NCBI GenBank assembly: GCA_027579435.1
Contig: JANBPK010000815.1
Coordinates: 41,405 to 105,404, forward strand
Direction: 5' to 3'
DNA from: Candolleomyces eurysporus
Taxonomy: Eukaryota > Basidiomycota > Agaricomycetes > Agaricales > Psathyrellaceae
DNA: 64,000 nt
The translations under genes and the position numbers were made by a program. Under the pieces are notes generated by a model. It saw only the letters and a list, made by a program, of their open reading frames with translations. It was not told the origin of the DNA and searched no databases. Positions 1-11,500 of this stretch are shown here, in pieces (within the stretch, counting starts at the first letter, position 1; every line of letters starts with the position of its first letter).

Positions 1-885
1 TNCNCACCTTTTCCTTCTGCTTCTGCGGCGGGTCAAACAGGCTTTTGACCCGATGTTGTCTTTGTACCGAGTTCGCACCTGTAAACTANTCTGGGCACCC
101 TTCTGTTGTATGTTTGTAAACTGCTGTTGANTTCTGNTCATAGGGTTCTGAATGGATGTACTAATATGTAGTTCTCGGTTACACGAACGATTCTTCCGGG
201 CTTGACTCACGCAGATCTTCTCGGCGAGCTGACCTCGCCGAACGCAATTCCTCACTCTGGCCTCGAGTAAGCCCGACGTTTTTGGCCCCGTGGTGTGGAC
301 CAATCCCTTGCTGTAAAGGCCTCCGATATCCTCGCCAACGGTGCCTAATGTCATAGCCGATGACAAGAGGCCAGACTTTCCACGAAGATCGCCCTGACGA
401 TTAGGTCTTTGACAGCGGCGTCACTTAATAGAAATCTTCTGGAATTCGTGACAAAAATGAATGGTTGGATATCGATGTCTAAGTCGTCAATAAATTCAAC
501 AAAAATCCAGAAAAACAAATCTAATATGGCCAGCAGAGGCATTGGTGCCCGGTAGATTTTTGAAAGCTCCCGGATGCCACAAATGGGAAGACGAATGACG
601 GAGGCTGTGCTCTACCGTGTCGCGGCAAGTTTGGGCAGGTTGCACACCTTTTTCTACGCAGAACCACCGTTTTCCCTCCTTGGACAAACCAAGCCTGGCA
701 GGTCCCATTTAATTTGTCTAGGCGATGAACAGCATTTGGAATTTGCCGCCGTTTATATTGGAACGGGTTCGAGGGGCATTCAAAAGCTCAGCCTAGACCA
801 GCTTGTGAAAAAGACGGCGCCCTCAATTTGTTTCCGAGCCCTCTCTTTCTAGCTCCATCGCTCCATTTCCACGACAACGACACCC
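1..885. other. No gene recognised (left edge)
   Basis: This stretch has several ambiguous bases and only short unsupported open frames on both strands. None resembles a known family and no splice-consistent chain of exons was found. It may hold the 5' flank of the Bud6-like fragment that follows. Confidence 0.4.
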
Positions 886-1531
886 GTGGGCGCGTGCTTA
901 GCCATGTATTCAGGTTATCCAGAATCCACCACACCCTCGAGAAGCTCTTCGACGAGTGCACATAGTCATCATAGCGTGGGATATGGATATCGAGCGTCCG
1001 TGAGTTCGAGCATAGCATGGTGTTTCAGGGCCGAGCTCACATGTCGCGTTTCGGCTCAATACTATCACAGATACAAGGGGATGTTCCCAAAACCGTTCAT
1101 AACTTGCTGGCGTCAACGAAGCAGCTACAAGAGGTGCTAGAAGACTGGAGCCTTGGTCGGGCAACGGAGACCCAAGTCAGCGATGTATACGTGCAGATTG
1201 GGACAGAGTTCAATGCTACGATTGCTGCATTTGCATATCACCAGATTGACTTAAGGTGCGCTCCCCATACCTCTACGATTCCTGGGCTGAGCTGACAATT
1301 GTCGGACGACCTTTTTTACCACACAGCGACCTCCATTCCGTTCCACATGAGATGCGGACGGTGCTGGAGCAGTGTCTTGCGGAAGACCCGACACCAGAGA
1401 CGTTGGCCCAGTTCATGCCACAACTCAAGGCAGTGTTGATAAAACTGCTGAGAGGGCTCCAAACTCGTCAGGATACCTGGCAATCGCGTTCGATGATGGC
1501 CAACGGTGCCAGTCCACGCAATTCGAGGTGA
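886..1531 (+). pseudogene. Fragment of a Bud6/Aip3-type actin-interacting polarity protein
   Basis: The spliced product of 1029-1255 and 1327-1529 (intron 1256-1326, GTGCGC to CACACAG) reads through the N-terminal region known from fungal Bud6/Aip3. Recognisable pieces are VPKTVHNLLASTKQLQEVL, then SDVYVQIGTEFNATIAAFAYH, then VPHEMRTVLEQCLAEDPTPE, then a KLLRGLQ helix. Bud6 organises actin cables with formins and normally has a long C-terminal coiled-coil core. Here coding potential stops near 1530, at a possible GTGAAT donor, and no later exon is visible before the next gene. The 5' end is also unclear: a Ser-rich leader starting at 886 could join only through a 29-base intron (1000-1028), which is too short to trust. 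I infer a truncated gene copy. The match is to family knowledge, not to a search. Confidence 0.55.
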
Positions 1532-1599
1532 ATATCCTCAGCGGCCCCTGCAAACACCGAGGCTTCGTCGCGGTAAAGAAAATGCCTCCATAAAGCCCC

Positions 1600-2537
1600 A
1601 CATTCACGTCCTTTTTCTATTACTTTATAATCACCCTATGGCTGTCATGTTACCCTTAGTTTTCATTGGAATCACGCTGTAGCTGTAGTATTTGTATTCA
1701 ATAGATTCGTCCTATCACACACACTCATCCGCATTGCCTCTAGGGTCTAGAGTCAATGCCTACGCTAGGTACGAGCCAGTATGCTCTTGCACAGGGTAGC
1801 CGTTAGTTTGGTTGCGAAGGTACGAGCGGGAGGACATGGTGCCAAGTGAACCCTAACCCCAATGGCGACATTCTGTGGATTGCAACCTCTCTCTGGTTCT
1901 CCCTGGTTGGACTCAATCATCACTCAGGACATCGCAGCGGCTTCAAATCACTTGCATGCATACGGAGAAACCTACAAAGCCTATGGACCACCAAGTCTCA
2001 AGCTGGGGATGCTCACCTTCAGCCTTCAATATTCATTCTCGTTTCCTCGCCTCGAACGCGACCTGATCCTTGGCGCCATCAACGCTGCTTCTTTCCTCCA
2101 TCTGCATCTATCTGCCTCGAATTCGGCATCTCCTCGCATGGCTTTCTTCGCATGATGCAACACTATGTAAGCCCCCGTAAAGCGAGGAAACAATATGGCG
2201 TTAATACTCGGTGACTCACACCGTTTCAGTGCGTCTACCATATGTACTTCGCGAAGGGATTAATATGACAAAAGAAGCCTGAACAGGCTTGGAGACAAAC
2301 CTTCTTGGCCGAGAATACAGCAGGTGTGGCAACCCTTAGTCACAGGCCCACATGTCTCCATGGTCATTCGTGAGTTTATCGACGTTATTATCTGTGCGCT
2401 ACACATTGCTCATTCGGAAAAGGAACCAATCGAAGTGTGGGGCACAAGGTACCATGTTCTGCAAGAGGTTTCCTTCGAGCTCATCTGCTTCCCGTCCACC
2501 TTGCAGTATGACCGTGTGCCTTGGTGGAAGCGTTGCA
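1600..2537. other. No gene recognised between Bud6 fragment and aminopeptidase
   Basis: There are overlapping open frames of up to 122 codons at about 1846-2240 and 2324-2614. Their compositions disagree between frames and no family is recognised. They may be chance frames or decayed sequence. The right part is the probable promoter region of the aminopeptidase gene. Confidence 0.35.
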
Positions 2538-2579
2538 ACCAGGTGCTACGAGACCTGATACCACCTGGTAGCACCTGGT
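2538..2579. repeat. Perfect 12-bp inverted repeat upstream of the aminopeptidase
   Basis: ACCAGGTGCTAC at 2538-2549 is answered by its exact reverse complement GTAGCACCTGGT at 2568-2579, with an 18-base loop that also contains another CACCTGG. The end lies 132 bases upstream of the aminopeptidase start codon. It could be a cruciform or a paired protein-binding site. The E-box-like CACCTG core appears repeatedly, but no factor can be named. Confidence 0.6.
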
Positions 2580-2711
2580 ACCCGTTGTCGCAATCAGCAC
2601 GCCTGCTGCGCTAGCGCACACAAAAAGGGCCGCCCGGCAATGCCTTGCTCGGTTCATTCCTTGCTGAAACTCAACCCTTCTCGCACGCATTCCCCTTGAC
2701 TTTCAACCACC

Positions 2712-4223
2712 ATGACGCTGTTTCTGCGAAGGATTCTTCTGGCCGTTGTCGCTACTGCTGTGACCTGCCAAGCACTCATCACTGAGGCAGAACTCGCCGA
2801 GAAGGCTGCCCAGGGCTTGAGACTGATTGACTTCGAGGCAGGCGTCGAGCCTGTTTGGATGACGGAAGACGAGAAGCTCGAGTTGATTAGGTCGGACAAG
2901 AACTTCGTGAGTTATTTCACCTACCCCTTGTTGAGCATACTGACTGAGTGACATACAGTTCGACGTCACGGAGACATACGATCCTCTCGAAGGAGAATCA
3001 TTCACCCTCTTCCGTGCGGGGCAGGTTGCCTGTAAGTTTGTATTCTTAATCCTTGGGATTTGAGAGATTGACATAAGTTGTTCTTGCAGATTNCCCCCCC
3101 TTCGAGGAGGGCCGATGTCACTCCTCTGATTGCGAAAATCTCTCTGTCTAACATGCAAGGATATCTTGCGAACTTGACCAACTTCCACAACCGCTACTAC
3201 CGGTCGGCCACCGGAGCCGCTGCCTCCGTCTGGATCAGAGATACAGTCCAGCAGGTCCGTGCCTACATACTTCTTTTGAAGCGATGTAACATGTACTGAA
3301 ACACCTCCGCCCAGATTGCCGATAGCTACCCCACAAGCCAAGCCACCGTCTCCCTCTTCGCGCACTCCTTCGTGCAGAGCTCTATCATCGCCAAGATTCC
3401 CGGCAAGAACCCTGCGGCGCCCATCGTTGTGCTCGGTGCCCACATGGATTCTATCAACTCTCGTGATACCAATGGACGTGCCCCTGGCGCGGACGACGAT
3501 GGTAGTGGAAGCGTGAACCTGTTGGAAGCCTTCCGTGTCCTTGTCACCTCAGGGTTTCAACCCGAGGGCCCCGTCGAGTTCCACTGGTATGCAGGCGAAG
3601 AGGCCGGCTTGTTGGGTTCTCAGGCGATTGCACGGGACTACAAATCCAGGAATGTTCAGCTCAAGGGTATGTTGCAGTTGGATATGACGGCTTAGTATGT
3701 CATCTCTTTCTCGTTTGTGGGAGCTTGCTGATGACATGACAATTCTTGTACGATAGCGTAAGGCCTGGGTCGACGGAGGTTATCAGCTTGATGCCCGTAT
3801 GTGTTATCTTATTCAATTGCTTTCGCGTTGGAGCGCTGACGTCGCACTCGGGATCACTAGGATTTCACCAACAGCAACTTGACGAGCTTTATTGGCGCTC
3901 TTGTGGACAACTACTCGAGGTTGAACTGGGCTATCAATAATCCTGTGCGCATCTACGTTTACCCCAATCTTTTTGCGGGTCATAACTGACGATGACGATG
4001 GCTTTGACGTTTCTAGTGCGGCTACGCGTGCTCCGACCATGCTAGCTGGGATAGGCAAGGCTACCCCACTGCGTTGCCTTTCGAGGGCACCTACCCGAGC
4101 AACTCTAATGGAGTAATTCACTCTGCTAGCGACACCATTACCGTCAGTGGCTTCTCCTGGGACCATACCTTGGAGTACACCAAGCTCGCCCTCGCATACG
4201 CGTACGAGCTGGGATTCCAGTAA
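2712..4223 (+). CDS. Secreted M28 family leucine aminopeptidase
   Basis: This is a co-catalytic zinc exopeptidase that removes N-terminal residues from extracellular peptides. There are seven exons: 2712-2906, 2959-3031, 3090-3254, 3315-3694, 3757-3796, 3861-3944 and 4017-4223. They give about 380 residues, normal for fungal M28E enzymes. Residues 1-20 form a signal peptide. The metal ligands are all visible in order: His in GAHMDS, bridging Asp in ADDDGSGS, Glu pair in GEEAGLL, Asp in LDMTA, and His in VIHSASDT. The Cys pair in [11 protein letters not shown] matches the family disulfide. Before the catalytic domain lies a typical propeptide (about residues 21-90). The N at 3093 sits next to a run of seven C; read literally it breaks the frame, and removing it restores [13 protein letters not shown] perfect inverted repeat lies just upstream. 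The family call is secure; the exact substrate is not. Confidence 0.93.
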
Positions 4224-4824
4224 ATTTTATTTTCGTCGTGTCGAAAGAAGAATACAAAATTTGTCGTCTTTCGTGTCTCCGAGGCCATTTTGCGTCTGTG
4301 TGTTTTCCGAGGAGTGTTTGCGTGCTGAGCCCTGAAGATCATTACCTTCTCGTCCCGGGCGCAAATCTAGGTGCAGGTCCCGGCGGCACACTTGTCGGAA
4401 GGGAAGCAGCTGTGACTTGGTAGGTTCGGATATTGGGCTCTCAGTCCAGCGTCGTAGCTTGGTTGTTTCGTATCGCCGCGGACCAAGAGGAAGAAAAGCG
4501 TGCGAGACCAAAAAATGGGTATGGGAAATTCGCGAGTCCGAGGACTCTCTACATTGATGAAACGACACAGCTCGAGTGATATTTCCACTCTTATAAGTTA
4601 ACTAGGATGGCTCGATCGTTGCAACCTTGCAACCCCTCCTCCTCTTCTGCTCTACTATACTATTGCCGGATAATTGCCGGAGCGTCTATTTTGGGGCGCA
4701 GAAACGTGACTTTAAGTCACGAGACACGCACAGCCTGTAATTGTTTTGAGCTGTTGTGTGATCCAGCTTACCTTTCCCGCTCACCCACCGTCTCCACCTC
4801 AAAGTCCTCGATTTCTCCTCTCCA
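4224..4824. other. Intergenic, 3' region of aminopeptidase and promoter of Ubc6
   Basis: Open frames on the minus strand (for example 4227-4568) are low in coding signal and match nothing recognised. I see no gene. Confidence 0.4.
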
Positions 4825-6192
4825 ATGGCCAGCAAACCAGCTCAGAAACGGGTTAGTGTTCAAGATATACCTTTGCCGCCGTAGAGGACGCTGAGCTCAT
4901 CCTTGACCCCTTTGCTACCCCACAGCTTACGAAAGAGTATGCCGCGATGCAGAGGGAGCCGCCCCCATTCATTTGGGCAGCGCCGGACGAGAAGAACATC
5001 CTGACTTGTGCGTCATGCAATCCTTTGAGCGTTGAGGACTGGGGGACTCATTTGGTGCTCGATTTCCAGGGAATTATCTTATCGTAAGAGCCACTTTTCG
5101 GATGGCGGCGAAGCAGCAATTAACGGCGTTGTGACTCAGAGGGGTCCACCGGATTCACCGTACGTCGGAGGAGAGTATCACGGTGTGCTCCTGTTTCCTT
5201 CAGAATATCCCTTCAAACCACCTGGCATCAAGGTACGCTTTCCGGGTTGTGCTGCGTGTGACAGGATCCTGACGAAGGCACTTTCTCGATCAGATGTACA
5301 CGCCCTCTGGACGTTTCCAGCCTGACAAAAAGATTTGCTTCTCGATGTCGGATTTCCACCCCGGAACCGTGAGTTTAGCTTGCTGAGACTGTTGTGTGGG
5401 GGGGATGGTACTGACAGCCTTCGTTCGCCGTCTCTAGTGGAATCCAGCGTGGAGCGTGCAAACAATGTGAGCTATCATTTCTTCTGCGATCTTCGGGTCT
5501 TGGTGAAGCTTCCTGGGCTAGCATCGTTTCGATCGCTCCCTTTTCACTGCCTTTTCTTAGATTCCTTCATTATTCGGATTTCGATACTTATTAATGACTT
5601 GCCTTATAGTTTAACTGGTCTATTGTCATTCATGCTTTCGGATGAAATGACCACAGGTTCAGTAACTTCATCTGATGCGCACAAGAGGGCTTTTGCCGCC
5701 CGTAGCCATGGCTGGAATCTGACTCAATCGAGGTTCCGGGACGCCTTTCCCGAGGTGAGTTGACGATGTTTGAATCTGCTCCATGTTCTGGATCCTGAAT
5801 GCATTGCCTCCTCCCTGTAGCATTGCACACCTGAACCGCGAGACCTTCCCAACATGGGAGAAAAAGAGCGCGGCAAGCCCGAAAGCGCTTCGTCACCATC
5901 ATCGACGCCATCACAACCGAGACCCTCGACCTCACCTGCACATTCACCAGCTGCCACATCCTCATTGCAATCGGGGACGACTCCAGCGACACTCCCACTG
6001 CCATTCCCTATGGCCCAGCCGACACCACATGCTCCTTCTCCACGTGGGAAGGCCGACGAAGTGGGTACCAACAGGGCAATCGCAGCCACTGGATGGATTG
6101 GGACTTTCCGTCAGATCATATGGGAAAAGTGGCGATGGTGCGCAGTTATCGCTGTGGCAGTCATGGTGTCGAGGTTCTCCACGGCGCCATGA
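4825..6192 (+). CDS. UBC6: ER tail-anchored ubiquitin-conjugating enzyme E2, Ubc6/UBE2J type
   Basis: Ubc6 is the E2 of ER-associated degradation. It sits in the ER membrane by a C-terminal anchor and passes ubiquitin to Doa10-type ligases. Eight exons (4825-4851, 4926-5007, 5070-5083, 5140-5232, 5294-5368, 5438-5466, 5610-5754, 5821-6192) give 278 residues. The protein opens with [18 protein letters not shown], the family start. The core contains [15 protein letters not shown], then [16 protein letters not shown], then the active Cys in [20 protein letters not shown]. This order and the missing HPN motif are diagnostic of the Ubc6/UBE2J branch. A Ser/Pro-rich linker (about residues 160-250) leads to a hydrophobic segment, [13 protein letters not shown], close to the C terminus. 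Exon 3 is only 14 bases long, but it restores the conserved WNYLI strand and all phases fit. Confidence 0.93.
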
Positions 6193-7057
6193 TCGATGTG
6201 GACGATCCCCTCCTCCGTTTAGTCTTGCAATTGCAGTATGAGCATTCCGCAAGATTCGGACATGTCTGCTTCTTTGCTTCCACATCACGTGCACACCTTG
6301 CAATATCGTTCGTTATTCTCTGCCCGACATTGTCATTATCGTTGCATATCCCTGGGTCTTATCGGTCTCTACTTTACCACATTCTTTCGGGTTTCACTTT
6401 ACGAAGGGTTGGGTAATAATGCTCCCAAGTATTTGATTCCTCCCTTTCTACACGCACGACTGGGGCGCCTGTTCATAGGATCGCTTCCGATTTACGACAT
6501 ATACCCAACGCTTTNGCGTTTCCATCACACCCTCTTCATAGCCTCTTCACGCATACCTACCATCATGTATATTCTTCTCCGGCCGATCGAAGTGTAGACC
6601 CATGCTTCGCTCGAGTCTCGGGAGCCTGTGGGTCAGACCCTTCTCCCATCCCATTCCTTCTCCGACCTAGCCCTCGTTTGTTACCCTTTTTCTCTGTTTC
6701 TCTCAGCAGACATATAGTATCTCTTCCATTTTGCAGCAAACACATCTCATCCATCTCTATTATCTCTTCTCATTCCTGAGAGGTCTCAATGTATGTATTT
6801 CAGGTGGCGATTTTAATGTACTACATACGTCCTATGTACGAACAGTCAACGAATATATATCGATGTTACGAGGATAGAAACGTCTGCGGACCCGCATTCA
6901 GGCGGAGGGCTGAGGGTGCAGTTGGACACTCGTGAGAAAAAAGGGGTGACGGCATCACGGCAAACATCGGGCGCTAACAGGTCCTTAGGCGCTTGTGGTG
7001 ACGTCGTTGACGATCGACCAAACCGGGGTTCTGTTTGTCTCGCACGTAGATGGATGG
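6193..7057. other. 3' flank of Ubc6, no gene recognised
   Basis: The pyrimidine-rich stretch at about 6480-6780 and flanking sequence show no exon chain on either strand. It probably contains the UBC6 terminator and the 3' end of the minus-strand gene that follows. Confidence 0.4.
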
Positions 7058-7855
7058 TTAACGTGAGCAGTACGTGAAAGCCGCTTTATGTGAATTAAGT
7101 GATCCTTCGGTCAGAAAGCTGTCGATACGAGTCCGGAATTGCGAGATGGACTCGGAGAAGTTCGCTGAGATGTCACGGTCCTCGGTCATGCTGTCGAGGG
7201 CGGACAGAATCTTATCTCGGATTTCAGGTACCGTGAGCTATCTATTATTCAAGGATGATTTAACCTGCATTCGATGCTTATCTATAGGCAGGACAGTGTG
7301 GCGTGTCTATTGATTGCGTGCTCACTTCCAGCCCTTATCGAGATCAAGGGAATTGCCCGCCGTGACTGGGTAGGACAAGCGCTCGTTGATTGCAGAGCAA
7401 AGTCTCGACCCGTCAAGGAACGCTGATACTGTCGCGGGAGGCGGCACAGGAACAGGTAGCATTTATGTTATGTGTTTCAATTTTGGGTTCGACACAGATG
7501 GATCAGCAGACGTCGTTCGGTGGCATATTGGGCATTAGAGTGGGCGTAGGTCATAGCAGAAACAGGGTGCGATTTCGCTCTGGAAGGTCTATTAGTAGGT
7601 ATGCCGCGTCCAAAACAGCTAGGAATATTCCTGCACGTGGAGGCCGCCACTTAGCACTGTTACCATCAGCTTCTTTGTGTGTGTCTATGTCAAGTAGTGA
7701 GCTATTCCAGAGTTAGAGACACAGACAGAATACATGATACCGTAAATTGCGAAATGCGGTAAGTAAAGAGACCTTCGCCACCGTCAATTCCGCCACAAAG
7801 AGACCGATGTCGACGCCGTTGACGAGATCGTCGTAAGCAATCAATATATTCGATA
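7058..7855 (-). CDS. Uncharacterised multi-exon minus-strand gene (structure incomplete)
   Basis: I do not recognise this gene. The clearest block is minus-strand 7058-7230: 58 codons beginning LTVPEIRDKILSALDSM, continuing ISANFSESISQFRTRIDSFL, and ending at TAA (7058-7060). Its codon use is typical of neighbouring genes (GAC, ATC, CTC, TCC). A second block at 7326-7422 reads DGSRLCSAINERLSYPV and is bounded by a CAG acceptor and a GTGAGC donor. A third at 7773-7855 reads LVNGVDIGLFVAELTVAK and lies between a TTTTTTAG acceptor and a GT donor. The phases of the last two visible exons do not join cleanly, so a small exon or a sequence error is missing. The start codon was not found. The alternating hydrophobic and charged helices suggest a small helical protein. 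Function unknown. Confidence 0.4.
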
Positions 7856-7863
7856 CTAAAAAG

Positions 7864-8509
7864 ACACCCAGAATGCCACCGTTGTCTCCCTCGCTCTCCT
7901 GTCCCTTTTCGCCACGTTTCCCTCGCGTTTTTCGAAATCGAACATTCGAAGATGCGCCGTCCTGCGGCTTGCCCGTGAAACAGGGATCACAATACATACA
8001 AAAATCTGTTGCGCGCAATCTGTACGATCACTGGGCCGTTATGTTCGGTTTGATGCAAGGCTGCAATCCGGCGCGACATCCAGCGCGCGCGTTACCGAAG
8101 ACGTGTGACGCAGGCCCAGCTGTTGGGTCAAACACTAACTGCGCCGCCGCTGCGCAGCACCGAAAAAAAGAGGGTTTGACGCGAAGTAACCGAGATACAT
8201 ATGTACATGTTTAGTTCCGTAAGTGAAGATTGAATGTCCTAGATTTACAAGTGTCGGAAACGAAGAAAATAGTGTTCCATGGAAGGGGACTAAGAAAGAG
8301 GCTAGATGAGACCATGAAAAGACCGTAAGGATAAGTACATGCGATGAATGAGTCATACAAAAGATTTTCTTTCTCTAACATACAAAAGTATAAATTAGTG
8401 GGGTGAATTTCGCGAGATTTTACAGTCATAAAACCAGCGATCAAGGTACAAACTCGCTTCAGAGATAAGGACAAAAGCGACCGCTGTACCGACTATTGGA
8501 GATATGGCA
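7864..8509. other. Between two minus-strand genes
   Basis: This stretch would contain the 5' part of the unresolved gene at about 7.1-7.9 kb and the 3' untranslated region of the methyltransferase gene. Minus-strand frames at 8135-8474 are hydrophobic and unsupported. Nothing recognised. Confidence 0.35.
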
Positions 8510-11500
8510 TTAGGCTGCCGTGCCCAAGATAGCCTCGTCGAGCTTAATCGCCTCATACACACGTAGCGTGCGCACATGGGTCATCTCGCTACGTGAGTAC
8601 GGTGGGGCAACACTAGGAGTGGGGGATGATCGCCCAGTCGCAGCAGCGGGGTCACCCCCAGCCGCAACTCCAGCCGCACCAGTCGAGTCCAGATTGGGAA
8701 TGGTACCAGAACTTGAGGATGCAATCCTGGGAGTGATTTGAGATCTAGACGTGGTCGGGCTGTCGGCCCCATCAAGCGGCCAAGCAAAGCGTTGTCGTAG
8801 TTCCCTTGAACAAGCCATATTAGCAACTAATTAACCAAGCACAAGGTGCAACAGCCAAAACACCCGAGAAGACGGTTGCTTGGGTGGATGCAGATGAAGA
8901 TAGCAACTTACGATTGGTACTCCCACATTGCGTCCTGGCCATCGGAGGATACAGACATGATGGAACCGCGAGTACTGGCAGCGTCTGATAGGGAGGGTGA
9001 CTTATCTCTGTCGCGGTAGTCACCTGGTGGGTGGTTGAATCGCGCTCGGAGAAACCTAGACAGNAGTCAGCNCGAGATTGGTCTGTGAATAGATTGANAG
9101 TGGATTAACGTACCCTTCGTATTCCCAAAGAGCCTCCAAAACCGAATCCTCATCAATCTCTTCATCTTCAGTAGCTTCCATCGCATGNTCCACCAAGAAT
9201 TTCTTGCAAGAAAGCAACATCCGTAAATGCTTGGACGCATGGATCTCCAATTCTTGTCGAGTCATGGGAATGAAGGTCGAAGGTGATAGCACGAGACCAG
9301 GCGAACAGGATAGTGGCGTNCCTACCACGCGCTGAGACCTGACCGTACGCGCGGGAGACGGTGAAGGAATATGCTTGAAGTTGCTTCCGAAGCTTCCATA
9401 CCGNTCATGGCTCTTNGAAGAGTCGTCTCGGCGACCACGGGGAGCNTCGTCATCAACAGAAACGTCAGGAGGTGCCAATGAAAGGTGCATTGTGCGAACC
9501 TCCCGCGCGTGCCCAAAAACGTCCTTCATGAGATCCAACACAAACTCTTCCGGCCTCATGTGCATGCCAAACTTGTGAGTAAGCATGTGCTCNAACAAGG
9601 ATTCCAAATCTCTGGATGTGGCCACATGTCGACCCCAAGATCGCCAGCGGTTGCTGCCTTGGGTCAGTCGACTTCGATTTCTAGAGACAGGAGTTCCAAG
9701 AGGATCGTGTACCCGCAAGGGCTCACGAACGACTTGGGCCTCGGGCTCCCTGCCGCTGAGGGTCACTGTATCATCCAGGTCGCTTTCACCCTCCTCTTTG
9801 ACCTGGTAAAGGTCAAGGAGATCAACTTCTTCCTCNTCCTCGTGTGGGAATCCGAGGCCGGGNTTGGGGTGGTCTGAGTCGTCATANATGCAGAAGGTAG
9901 AGAAGGCGGAAGAGGGTATGTTGATATCCAACTGAGGTGCTAACATCTCGAGTCGAGGAGTCGATGGGGTGGTGAGNTANGACATCGATGTCGATGTCGG
10001 CTTTCCNTACGGGAAGATAATGCTATCNTCGATCAACTCCAGACGNCCACCAATCGTCAGAACTCTGCAGACTTCTTGGAAGACGAAGATCCAGGCATCC
10101 GCAGTGATGGCGAGCGTCAGGGATGACATCCGCACGAGGTCAAATGAGTTGTCGCTGAATGGCAACCGCTGTTTGAGGCTAGAAAAGGTTTCAGTCAGGC
10201 GAAGAGGAGGCAAAGTACGGGACAACGTACAAGTTGCCTCGAACGAATCGAATATTATCAGCAACTCCTTGCTTAGTCGCCCAAGGTAACAANACTTTCG
10301 ANATNTCGACCATATCGTATCCCGTCACCTTAGTGCCATGGCCCTTCCACGCAATGGCNGCGTCCACCACCCAGTGTCTGCGACAGAAATGTCAGCATAA
10401 AAATCAAAAAATAAAACGACATGAATGATGACGCACCCTTGACCACATCCAAGGTCGAGAACAGTGGCAGGAGGATCGTTACCATAGTCATAAAAGCTNG
10501 GATTGCCAGTTCCCTTCAGCCGGTTGAGAAGGTCACCAGTGTGTCGGTCACTAAAGGCGGTCAATTTCAGAGGCGGCGGCNAAGATAAAAAGCGCTTACT
10601 TGTCAAGCAGTATCGTATCGTACGGGTCAAGGGGATAGCTTCCTATCCTCGATTTGATCCTCTTCACCCGTTCTTGCATCCGAAGTTCGGGGGACAACTG
10701 CTGGTCGCGATACGCCTCGAACGCCGGTCCAGCAGGCCCACCCCCACTCGTCGTCGAACCAATCTGCGATCCTTCATAATCGTCACCGGAGAACTCAGAC
10801 CCGGTAACAAGCGTATGGGCAAGTGGAGACGGAGGGGAATTAGGAATGCTAGAGGCCGATTTCTTCTTCTTGATAGTAATGCCCATAAACTTGGTGCGGC
10901 CATTCGACGACCCAGACGACTTGCTCGAATGCTTACCGCTTGCCTTCTTGCCAAACCTGAGGCTGAGAGGAGCAGCATTCGGGTGAGCACGAGACCTGCC
11001 ACCCGGNTAGACAAACCCAGGATTGGAGCGACTCGACGTTGAACTGGTAGTCGTATTCGACGTGTCCGCCGTGGCGGTCGACATCTTTCGAGGCCGTGTG
11101 AAGGGGTCGGCATGAGAGGAGTGACTGTTCGTCCCACTACCTTCGCCAGTTTTTGATGACCCAGAAGAACCTGAGTTCATTGACTGGCCCATCGAGGTCT
11201 GATTCCGCAGCAAAGGGGGACTCATCCTCACAGGCGACCTTGTGGGGTCGACAGGAGAAACNGGCGCGTCNTCACCACCCTGCTCAGCACGAGGCTTGGC
11301 CCTCTTCGCAGCGAGATTGAGCTTTGGCTTCCCGGTAGTAGAGGAAAGTTTGGCCTTAACCGCGGAGCGTGAGCCGGGGAAGACAAAGGCAGCAGACTCA
11401 GGGCCGCGTGATCCCTGGGAGCCATCTGACCTCCGTGAAGTGCTGGAGATTATGGATGCGCTAGAGCTGAAGGCACGGGCTCGGACAGATGTATTAGCGA

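Noticed and set aside
2703..3443. Minus-strand open frame of 246 codons
   Set aside because: It is the antisense of the M28 aminopeptidase exons and introns; the plus strand carries all zinc ligands and splice sites.
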